Position numbers and translations under genes: made by a program. The notes under the pieces are model-generated. The model was given only the letters and a program-made list of their open reading frames with translations, did no database searches and was not told the origin of the DNA. Positions 1-5,351 of a stretch of 5,561 bases of DNA are shown one piece after another (the stretch's first letter is position 1; the number at the start of each line of letters is the position of its first letter). This DNA is from an uncultured Oscillospiraceae bacterium (lineage in GTDB: Bacteria > Bacillota > Clostridia > Oscillospirales > Oscillospiraceae), in assembly GCA_900756575.1 (NCBI GenBank), contig CAAEKQ010000090.1, positions 1-5,561 on the forward strand, written 5' to 3'.

Positions 1-687
1 GGTGCCCAGGTGCTTGATGATCTCAAGTGCGGCGATGGGACCCATGGCGATGGTCTGGAAGGTGCCCTCCAGCGTATTCACCACGATGTTGGCGTCGAAG
101 TTCTGGGGCACGCCCTGCCACACCAGCAGCAGGCCGCCCACGATGGAGAACGGCAGCAGCAGGCGGGGGGTGATGCGGGTCAGGTCGGCGAAGAAGTTGC
201 CCACGTCGTCCTTGGTCTTGCCGGTCAGCCCGCGGATGAATGCGATGCAGGCAGCGTAGCCGCTGGCGGCAGAGACGAACATCATGAAGATGATGACCAG
301 CATCTGGCTTAAGTAGCTCAGTCCGGACTCACCGGAGTAATGCTGCAAGTTCGTGTTGGTCATGAAGCTGATGATGGTGTTGAACGCCAGGGTCGGCTCC
401 ATGTTGCCGATGCTGTTGGGGTTGAAGATCCCGACGCTCTGAATGCGCAGGATCAGGTAGCCGATGGCTACCATGACGGCGTTGGTTCCCACCAGAGCCA
501 GAGCGTACTGTCTCCAGTTCATACCCTGATGGGGATTCACGCCGCCGATTTTGTAAATGACGCCGTCCAGACGGTCAAAGACCGGGTCGGCCAGTGTGTG
601 GTTCCATGTGGCGATATGATACATATACCGTCCAACCGGAATGACAATGATCAGAAAGATGATGATTGTCAGCGCCAGCTGCAACAT
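1..687 (-). CDS. kdpA: KdpA, K+-transporting ATPase potassium-binding subunit (N-terminal part, runs off left edge)
   Basis: KdpA is the channel-like subunit of the KdpFABC pump, which imports K+ with very high affinity across the cytoplasmic membrane. KdpA selects the ion and KdpB (not in the window) hydrolyses ATP. The reading frame is open from the ATG at 687 to the window edge, giving 229 codons, roughly 40% of the usual 550-600 residues. The N-terminus is a hydrophobic helix (about residues 4-18). At about 110-120 lies the first selectivity-filter loop, TNTNLQHYSGE, followed by SGLSYLSQM; both are family hallmarks. The tryptophan I recall from the E. coli loop (TNTNWQ) is leucine here. 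A conserved-type segment with NFFADLTRITPRLLLPFS follows at about 164-181. The start is fixed by an AGGAGGAA site (plus-strand 694-701) 6 bp upstream. It lies 36 bp downstream of kdpF in the same operon. The assignment is secure; only the C-terminal part is missing because of the window. Confidence 0.97.
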   Translation of the reverse strand, partial: MLQLALTIIIFLIIVIPVGRYMYHIATWNHTLADPVFDRLDGVIYKIGGVNPHQGMNWRQYALALVGTNAVMVAIGYLILRIQSVGIFNPNSIGNMEPTLAFNTIISFMTNTNLQHYSGESGLSYLSQMLVIIFMMFVSAASGYAACIAFIRGLTGKTKDDVGNFFADLTRITPRLLLPFSIVGGLLLVWQGVPQNFDANIVVNTLEGTFQTIAMGPIAALEIIKHLGT

Positions 688-723
688 ATCGTATTCCTCC
701 TATTTTCTGCGGTATCAGGCATC

Positions 724-801
724 TCAGAAACGCTCCGGATGCACCAGCGCGTAAACGAGATAAGCGCCCAGCAGCAGAACGATAATTCCAAGTGCAATCA
801 T
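724..801 (-). CDS. kdpF: KdpF, small stabilising subunit of the Kdp K+ pump
   Basis: This 25-residue single-span membrane peptide belongs to the KdpFABC complex, where KdpF sits at the KdpA/KdpB interface and stabilises it. The product begins MIALGIIVLLLGAYLVYAL and ends VHPERF. The LLLGAYLVYAL core and the terminal aromatic residue match known KdpF peptides (E. coli has GYLVYAL near its C-terminus). Nearly the whole chain (residues 2-20) is one transmembrane helix. An AAAGGAG site (about 811-818) precedes the ATG by about 9 bp. It sits 22 bp after the 33-codon ORF and 36 bp before kdpA, the canonical kdpF position. It is short enough to be missed by automatic gene callers. Confidence 0.93.
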   Translation of the reverse strand: MIALGIIVLLLGAYLVYALVHPERF

Positions 802-823
802 GGTTATGATCTCCTTTCTGCGC

Positions 824-925
824 TTACGACTCCGGGTCGTCCAGCTGTTTCTGACACCAGCGGATCAGCAGCCATACCAGGCCGAAGCTGACCGCCAGGG
901 TGCCTACCATCAATACATCCATCAT
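824..925 (-). CDS. Unknown 33-residue single-span membrane protein upstream of kdpF
   Basis: This is a 33-codon ORF beginning MMDVLMVGTLAVSFGLVWLL and ending in a polar tail IRWCQKQLDDPES. One transmembrane helix spans about residues 4-21, and the tail has net mixed charge. An AAAGGAG site (about 933-940) lies 8 bp before the first ATG. A second in-frame ATG at 922 is the alternative start. The first ATG overlaps the stop codon of the upstream 43-codon ORF in an ATGA, which suggests translational coupling. Short hydrophobic ORFs ahead of kdpF occur in several phyla as far as I recall, with a similar layout (helix, a tryptophan, then a short charged tail with a cysteine). I know of no assigned function. 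A role as an extra small Kdp subunit or assembly/regulatory peptide is inference from position only. Confidence 0.75.
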   Translation of the reverse strand: MMDVLMVGTLAVSFGLVWLLIRWCQKQLDDPES

Positions 926-1053
926 CTTGAAAACTCCTTTCTTCTTTGGAGCTGCCCGCAGGCTGCACACATCATCGTCTCCGGAAGAGTCCGCCACGCG
1001 GCGATCCCAATGGCAGCAGCGGCGGCCACTTGAATCAGCAGATACTCCTTCAT
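922..1053 (-). CDS. Unknown 43-residue small membrane protein with CxxC, first gene of the kdp operon
   Basis: The ORF has 43 codons from the ATG at 1053 to a TGA overlapping the next ORF. It begins MKEYLLIQVAAAAAIGIAAW. Residues 4-20 form an alanine-rich hydrophobic helix. A polar C-terminal part follows with a Cys-Ala-Ala-Cys pair at residues 29 and 32, and then a basic tail (QLQRRKEFSR). A good GAAAGGAG site lies about 6-7 bp upstream (about 1059-1067). Its stop overlaps the next start in ATGA, so the pair looks co-translated. It is the first ORF downstream of the predicted kdp promoter. I do not recognise it. The CxxC could bind metal, form a disulfide or be incidental. A leader-peptide role is also possible. 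Ribosome site, coupling and the helix argue for a real gene, but no homologue can be cited from sequence alone. Confidence 0.6.
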   Translation of the reverse strand: MKEYLLIQVAAAAAIGIAAWRTLPETMMCAACGQLQRRKEFSR

Positions 1054-1117
1054 AAGATTCTCCTTTCGCTCCGGGTAGCAGGCACAGATGCCCCCTATTC
1101 TCCCGTTCGCGTTTTCT

Positions 1118-1150
1118 AGAATAGCGCAGCGCGTTATAAAAGGGGATTAA
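1118..1150 (-). promoter_or_regulatory. Predicted kdp operon promoter with proximal regulator box
   Basis: Reading leftward, the box CTTAATCCCCTTTTATA (1151-1135) has one exact TTAAT and a degenerate second half-site (TTATA) 11 bp further on. After 11 bp comes a -10-like TATTCT (1123-1118). No good -35 hexamer is present, as expected where an OmpR-class activator replaces it. The first nine bases (CTTAATCCC) and the following N-TTTTA are identical to the box at the ABC transporter promoter. TATAAC at 1138-1133 is an alternative -10. The resulting leader would be about 55-60 bases, too short for a ydaO-type riboswitch. Confidence 0.55.
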
Positions 1151-1165
1151 GAAATTTCTGGCGGT

Positions 1166-1181
1166 ATTAACAAAACATTAA
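1166..1181 (-). promoter_or_regulatory. Distal TTAAT-N6-TTAAT regulator box of the kdp operon (candidate KdpE site)
   Basis: The minus strand reads TTAATGTTTTGTTAAT, a perfect direct repeat of TTAAT with an 11-bp period (one helical turn). It lies about 20 bp upstream of the proximal box. This spacing and tandem arrangement suit two dimers of an OmpR/PhoB-family regulator on one DNA face. From memory, the E. coli KdpE site is also an AT-rich direct repeat with about 11-bp periodicity (TTTATA/TTTACA). The box is flanked by a 6-bp inverted repeat, GGCGGT (1160-1165) and ACCGCC (1188-1193). Confidence 0.55.
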
Positions 1182-1204
1182 TGAAAAACCGCCGTCCTGG
1201 ACGC

Positions 1205-3886
1205 TCATTTCACGCCGTCTGTCCGAACTGCGGGCAGGGTGAACCGGAAGGTTGTCCCCGATGGCGCGTGGTCGGAGACGGTGATCGTCCCCCCGTGGGC
1301 ATTGACGATAGACTGGCAGAGATGCAGTCCCAGCCCCAGTCCCCGCTTGCTGTCAGGCTTTCCCTGCTCCGCGGTATAAAACAGATCGAACAGGTGCTTT
1401 TTTGCCTCATCCGGGATCCCGGGGCCATCATCAGAGACGCTGATCTCCACCCAGTCCTTCCTGCGGGTCCCGCTCAGAATGATATGGGAGTCCTTGGGCG
1501 TATATTGGATCGCGTTGTTCATCATGTTGATGATGACCCTCTGAATCATTCCCGCGTTCATGGACGCCATGAGCGTCTGGTCCTCCAGATCAACTGAGAT
1601 GTGGTGGTCCCTTGCCCGCCGGTCCAACTGCCGGACAGCACTTTGAAACAGATCCTCCAGCAGTTCGGGAGCGGTTTTCAGCTTGGTCCTGTCAGTTTCC
1701 AGCTGTGTGGCCGCCAGCAGATTTTCCGTCATGTTGATGAGCCAGTTCGTGTCATCGTCAATCGCGGTATACAACTGCTCGCGCACTTCCGGCTTGAGCG
1801 TCTGATCCTTCCCCATCAGGATGCCCACACTGCCGTTGATATTGGTGAGCGGTGTGCGCAGATCGTGTGAGACCGCCCGGAGCAGATTGGCCTGGAGGCT
1901 CTCCCGCTGGGTCTGGAGCGCGATCTGGTTCCGCTCCTCCTCCAGACGAATACGCTCCTGGCTGAGGCCGCACTCTCCCAGGAGTGCCACCATCAGGTTT
2001 TTTTCAAAAGCGTCCGGGACCACATAACCGGCAATGGGAACTCCTACGATCCCCATCACGCCGCGGGTGCCCCGCACGGAAAGAAACAGCCATTTTGAGT
2101 CCGGAAGCGTATTCGTGGTGGCGCCGGCGTGCTTGTTGTTTTTCTGCACCCATTTGGCGACGCCGATCTCTTCCGTGCTCAGCTTTTCCAGAAGCGTGTG
2201 TTCGTCCGCCGGCTCGATCCGGAAGTCCAGCTCCTTGTCGGCGTCGTTCAGGGCATAAATGACCGGCCGGTCAAACATGCGGCTGAGCTGCTCCGCCGTC
2301 AGGCGCAGACAGTCCCACTCCGTCCGGATGGTCTGCAGCTTTTGGCTGCTTCCCAGCAGCAGCTCCGTATAGTAGCTCTTTTCCGCCACCATGCGGGCCT
2401 GCTCCTTCACGCGGCTGGCCAGAGAGCTGGCGATGATGCTGGATGAGAGCATAATCAGGAACGTGACGGGATAGCTGGGCCCGTCAGCCTGGAGGGTGAA
2501 GCGCGGCTCGGTAAAAAAGAAGTTGAACGCCAGCACGCTCAGCAGGGAGTTGGCCGCTCCATACAGATGCCCGCTGGTGCTGACTGCTGTCACCAATACG
2601 CCCAGAATGTAGATCGTGATGATGTTGGATTCGCTGAAGCCCGCCCAATCAAAGGCAAACCCCACCGCTGTGGAGATCGCCAGGCACAGCAGCGTGACCA
2701 CGGCGTCTCTCCAGGAAAAGCGGACTCTGGACTTCCGGAGCTTTCCAAGGGGCTTTTTATAGAGCGGCTGGCGGTCCGGAATGATATACACATCCAGGTC
2801 CGTCCGCTCGATCAACCGGTCGGCCAGACTTTTCTGCCCGATCCAGGGGTGCTGCCGGTGATTCACGCGCCCCATGACGATTTTCGTGATACCGCTGACC
2901 CGGGCGTACTCCGCGATCTGTTCCGCCGGGTCCGCGCCATAGACGGTGGCGATCTGTGCGCCCAGCTGTTCCGCCAGGCGCAGGTTGCTCCGCAGGCGTT
3001 TGATATTCTCTCCGGACAGCTCCTTGGTCTCCGGTGTCTGGACAAAGAGCGCCGTGAAGCCGCTGTGGAACGCCTCGGCCATCCGGGCGGCCGTGCGGAT
3101 CACCTTGGCGTTGGAGGGGGCTGAGGACAGGCAGATCAGAATATGGTCTCCCGCCCGCGCGGCCTTCCCCTTTTTCTCCTGGACCGCCGTGCGGTTGAGC
3201 TGGTCCGCTGTCCGGCGCATGGCGATCTCCCGCAGGGCCGTCAGATTCTCGGCGGTAAAAAAATTCTCCAGCGCCTGCTTCGCCTGGCGCTGCCGGTAAA
3301 TCTTCCCCTCCTCCAGCCGCTTTTCCAGGTCAGCGGGCGCAATGTCCACCAGTTCCACCTGGTTGGCGCGGTCAAACACGTGATCCGGGATCCGTTCGTT
3401 CACCACGATCCCTGTGATGGAGGTGACAAGATCGTTCAGAGATTCCAGGTGCTGCACGTTTACTGTGGTATAGACATTGATCCCCGCCTGCAGCAGCTCC
3501 TCCACATCCTGATACCGCTTGGTGTGGCGGCAGCCCGGGGCGTTGCTGTGAGCCAGTTCATCCACCAGGATCAACTGTGGTCTGCGCGCCAGGGCTCCGT
3601 CCAGGTCAAACTCCCGCAGCCGGATCCCCCGGTAGTCCACCTCCCTGCATGAGAGGACCTCCAGCCCTTCCAGCAGCGCCAGTGTATCCGGCCTGGCGTG
3701 GGGCTCCACATAGCCGACCACCACGTCGACGCCTTCTTTCTGCGCCTGATGGGCTGCCTCCAGCATAGCGTAGGTCTTGCCCACGCCTGCCGCGTACCCG
3801 AAAAAGATCTTCAGTCTTCCGGTGCCTCCGGTCTCCGCCTCTCCGTACCGGGGGGAATAGGGAGTGCTGTTCTCTGTTTTTTCCAT
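1205..3886 (-). CDS. kdpD: KdpD, osmosensitive K+ channel/turgor sensor histidine kinase
   Basis: This is a membrane sensor kinase that controls kdp expression by phosphorylating (and usually dephosphorylating) the response regulator KdpE. It has 893 residues, the normal full length. Domains in order: an N-terminal KdpD domain (about 22-232) with a Walker-A-like G-x5-GKT (30-38), the Walker-B-like ILVDELAH (106-113, D109), and the conserved NVYTTVNVQHLESLND region; a universal-stress-protein domain (about 247-372); four tight transmembrane helices (about 394-412, 421-438, 441-457, 472-490); a GAF-like sensor region (about 510-645); a HisKA domain with phospho-acceptor H674 in SHDLRTPLT; and an ATPase domain with N-box NNAIQY (790-795), the DDGPGIP G1 box (819-825) and the GLGLGLHLC G2 box (849-857). 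The ATG at 3886 has a GGGAG site about 10 bp upstream. kdpE does not follow it: the next gene downstream is the 43-codon ORF of the kdp operon. Key catalytic motifs are all intact. Confidence 0.97.
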   Translation of the reverse strand: MEKTENSTPYSPRYGEAETGGTGRLKIFFGYAAGVGKTYAMLEAAHQAQKEGVDVVVGYVEPHARPDTLALLEGLEVLSCREVDYRGIRLREFDLDGALARRPQLILVDELAHSNAPGCRHTKRYQDVEELLQAGINVYTTVNVQHLESLNDLVTSITGIVVNERIPDHVFDRANQVELVDIAPADLEKRLEEGKIYRQRQAKQALENFFTAENLTALREIAMRRTADQLNRTAVQEKKGKAARAGDHILICLSSAPSNAKVIRTAARMAEAFHSGFTALFVQTPETKELSGENIKRLRSNLRLAEQLGAQIATVYGADPAEQIAEYARVSGITKIVMGRVNHRQHPWIGQKSLADRLIERTDLDVYIIPDRQPLYKKPLGKLRKSRVRFSWRDAVVTLLCLAISTAVGFAFDWAGFSESNIITIYILGVLVTAVSTSGHLYGAANSLLSVLAFNFFFTEPRFTLQADGPSYPVTFLIMLSSSIIASSLASRVKEQARMVAEKSYYTELLLGSSQKLQTIRTEWDCLRLTAEQLSRMFDRPVIYALNDADKELDFRIEPADEHTLLEKLSTEEIGVAKWVQKNNKHAGATTNTLPDSKWLFLSVRGTRGVMGIVGVPIAGYVVPDAFEKNLMVALLGECGLSQERIRLEEERNQIALQTQRESLQANLLRAVSHDLRTPLTNINGSVGILMGKDQTLKPEVREQLYTAIDDDTNWLINMTENLLAATQLETDRTKLKTAPELLEDLFQSAVRQLDRRARDHHISVDLEDQTLMASMNAGMIQRVIINMMNNAIQYTPKDSHIILSGTRRKDWVEISVSDDGPGIPDEAKKHLFDLFYTAEQGKPDSKRGLGLGLHLCQSIVNAHGGTITVSDHAPSGTTFRFTLPAVRTDGVK

Positions 3887-3953
3887 ATATCTTCATCTCC
3901 CATGATTCTGGATCGGAATTCAACAGCCTTATCCTATCATGCAGGATGCCATA

Positions 3954-3995
3954 ATTATATAAGTATTTCGCCCACAGCATTAAGATTGGATTAAG
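3954..3995 (-). promoter_or_regulatory. Predicted kdpD promoter and TTAAT-N6-TTAAT box
   Basis: Leftward, CTTAATCCAATCTTAAT (3995-3979) is a direct repeat of CTTAAT with an 11-bp period. The second TTAAT is followed after exactly 11 bp by AATACT (3967-3962), a 4/6 match to a -10 hexamer. A perfect TATAAT (3959-3954) lies 19 bp after the box and could instead be the -10, with TTAATG as a poor -35 at 18-bp spacing. Either choice places the box over or next to the -35 region, as for an activator. It would make kdpD autoregulated if the regulator is KdpE. Confidence 0.55.
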
Positions 3996-4097
3996 AGACG
4001 TGTAGGCGGCGTATATCCCAACTTTCGCATTTTCTTTCTGGAGCCCATTCAGAAGCTCTGCCCCCACCTTACACGCAATGAAATGGAATCTTAATGC
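3977..4097. repeat. Imperfect inverted repeat (28-bp arms 3977-4004 and 4070-4097)
   Basis: Read outward on each strand, both arms are TACACG-N11-AATCTTAATGC. By hand alignment 20 of 28 positions match, without gaps, and both conserved blocks are exact. The loop between the arms is 65 bp. Each arm includes a TTAAT half-site, so the repeat is probably symmetric regulator-binding DNA for the two divergent promoters rather than an RNA hairpin or a mobile-element end. Confidence 0.55.
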
Positions 4098-4144
4098 CCG
4101 CTGAGCAGAACTTAATCCCATTTTAATAAATCACAGCCCATAAT
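4091..4144 (+). promoter_or_regulatory. Predicted promoter of the OpuC-type transporter with TTAAT boxes
   Basis: CTTAATCCCATTTTAAT (4111-4127) carries two TTAAT half-sites with an 11-bp period. Exactly 11 bp further is CATAAT (4139-4144), a 5/6 -10 hexamer. A further TTAAT at 4091-4095 lies 21 bp upstream of the first half-site, about two helical turns. Its own upstream partner (GAAAT, 4080-4084) is degenerate. The -10 lies within a short perfect palindrome, CCCATA-A-TATGGG (4137-4149). There is no recognisable -35 apart from the box, which suggests activator-dependent transcription. Confidence 0.6.
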
Positions 4145-4193
4145 ATGGGCAAACCAGCGCTCGATTCAATTACGATGTGAAGATGGAGGAGAC

Positions 4194-5351
4194 ATGATCG
4201 AATTTGAAGACGTTCGCATCGCCTACAAAGATAAGCCTGTGTTGGACGGTGTTTCGCTGACAATCCATGACCGCGAATTTTTCGTTTTGATCGGTTCCAG
4301 CGGATGCGGCAAGACCACCCTGCTGAAGAGCATCAACAAGCTGCTTCCCCTGCGGGGAGGCTCGCTTTCCATCGACGGCATTCCCGTAGAACAGATCAAG
4401 GTCCAGGACCTTCCCAAAAAGGTCGGATATGTGGTACAGTCGGGCGGCCTGTTCCCCCACCTGACGGTGGAAGAAAACATCGCCCTCACCATGCAGATCG
4501 CCCGTTTTTCCAAAGAGGCCATCCGGGATCGGGTCGATAAGATGCTGAAGATGGTCAATCTGGACCCGGAAATCTACCGGGGCCAGTACCCATCCCAGCT
4601 CTCCGGCGGTCAGCAGCAGCGGGTGGGCATCGCCCGGGCTTTTGCCGCCAATCCGCCCATCGTCCTGATGGATGAACCTTTCTCCGCCCTGGATCCCATG
4701 ACCCGGGCGGAGCTGCAGAACGAAATCCATGATCTGCAGACCAAGGCGCAGAAAACGGTGGTCTTCGTCACGCACGACATGGACGAAGCCATCAAGCTGG
4801 CCGACCGCATCTGCATCATTCAGGATGGAAAAGTCGCCCAGTGTGACACCCCGGAAAACATTCTGAAGCACCCTGCGAACCAGTACGTCACAGAGTTCAT
4901 CGGCGCCAACCGGCTGTGGGCCAACCCGGAATATATCCGCGCAGCGGACATCATGCGCCGCCGTCCCTTCACTATTTCAAAGGGGCGCACCGTCATCCAG
5001 GCCCTGCAGATCATGCGGCACAACAGCGTGGACAGCCTGCTGGTGCTGGATAAGGGGCAGACGCTCCTGGGTGTCGTCTGGCTGGAGGAGCTGATCGGAA
5101 AGCGGGAGGCCGACCCCATAGAATACTACATATCCGATGATTACATCGCCGTGGAGGGGGAAACTTCCCTGAAAGAGATCATCGCCACCATTGATTACGA
5201 TGTGTCCGGCATTATTCCCGTGATCCAGCATGACCGGAAGCTGCTCGGCTATTTGACGAAGAGCATCATTCTGGCCACCATGAGCAAGCAGTTCGTTCCG
5301 GAACATACCGCCGGAGAAAGGAGCGGAGTGATATGTCCCGCTACACTTTGA
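4194..5351 (+). CDS. opuCA: OpuCA/ProV-type ABC transporter ATP-binding protein with tandem CBS domains
   Basis: This is the cytoplasmic ATPase that powers a quaternary-amine (glycine betaine/choline/carnitine class) importer. It has 385 residues, typical for OpuCA. The ABC domain (about 1-240) has Walker A GSSGCGKT (34-41), Q-loop Q82, signature LSGGQ (136-140), Walker B IVLMDEP (156-162, with catalytic-type E161) and switch H194. Two CBS domains follow (about 250-305 and 310-365) and end near LLGYLTKSIIL. In OpuCA/OpuA relatives the CBS region senses ionic strength or binds c-di-AMP. The start at 4194 gives the family's usual N-terminus (MIEFEDV). Its GGAGGAG site (4185-4191) is unusually close, about 2-4 bp. 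It overlaps the permease gene by 19 bp. The substrate is not certain: EgtU-type ergothioneine and BilE-type systems have a similar ATPase. The fold and family are secure; the opuCA symbol denotes the family. Confidence 0.88.
   Translation: MIEFEDVRIAYKDKPVLDGVSLTIHDREFFVLIGSSGCGKTTLLKSINKLLPLRGGSLSIDGIPVEQIKVQDLPKKVGYVVQSGGLFPHLTVEENIALTMQIARFSKEAIRDRVDKMLKMVNLDPEIYRGQYPSQLSGGQQQRVGIARAFAANPPIVLMDEPFSALDPMTRAELQNEIHDLQTKAQKTVVFVTHDMDEAIKLADRICIIQDGKVAQCDTPENILKHPANQYVTEFIGANRLWANPEYIRAADIMRRRPFTISKGRTVIQALQIMRHNSVDSLLVLDKGQTLLGVVWLEELIGKREADPIEYYISDDYIAVEGETSLKEIIATIDYDVSGIIPVIQHDRKLLGYLTKSIILATMSKQFVPEHTAGERSGVICPATL
5318..5323 (+). promoter_or_regulatory. Ribosome binding site selecting the permease start at 5333
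   Basis: AAGGAG lies 9 bp before the ATG at 5333 and inside the 3' end of the ATPase gene. This favours 5333 over the in-frame ATG at 5351, which forms a TGATG with the ATPase stop codon and would lie 27 bp from this site. Confidence 0.7.

Larger units (their letters stand above)
3887..4193. other. Divergent intergenic region between kdpD and the ABC transporter genes
   Basis: This 307-bp stretch contains no convincing gene. It holds two outward-facing promoters with matching regulator boxes (listed separately). The middle part (about 4005-4069) has no recognised element, only a minus-strand open frame with no ribosome site of its own, which I treat as noise. Two 28-bp arms, 3977-4004 and 4070-4097, form an imperfect inverted repeat. 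Each arm, read outward, is TACACG, then 11 bp, then AATCTTAATGC, with both outer blocks identical. The region is more AT-rich than the flanking genes. No tRNA, small-RNA-like terminator or riboswitch was seen. Confidence 0.7.

Noticed and set aside
340..891. 183-codon plus-strand open frame over the kdpA start region
   Set aside because: It is antisense to kdpA, kdpF and the 33-codon ORF, and its His/Asp/Gln-rich composition is typical of reverse-complement coding shadow.
1054..1117. Possible riboswitch in the kdp leader (short GGCA/TGCC hairpin)
   Set aside because: The predicted leader is only about 55-60 bases, with a weak 4-bp stem; there is no room for a ydaO-type c-di-AMP riboswitch or other known large aptamer.
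1160..1193. GGCGGT / ACCGCC 6-bp inverted repeat enclosing the distal kdp box
   Set aside because: As an RNA hairpin it would have a 22-base loop and no adjacent T-run. It may be a DNA-level element or chance, and it is not listed as its own feature.
1184..1203. Possible terminator after kdpD: small hairpin CGTC-CAG-GACG followed on the minus strand by GCGG and five Ts
   Set aside because: The stem is only 4 bp and the T-run is offset by a GC-rich spacer, so I do not call it a terminator.
3606..4121. 171-codon minus-strand open frame reaching across the intergenic region
   Set aside because: It overlaps kdpD in another frame, has no good ribosome site, and its sequence over kdpD is frame-shifted arginine/glycine-rich shadow coding.
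4170..4871. 233-codon minus-strand open frame opposite the ATPase gene
   Set aside because: It is the antisense shadow of a clearly conserved ABC ATPase and has no domain, no suitable ribosome site and no family resemblance.
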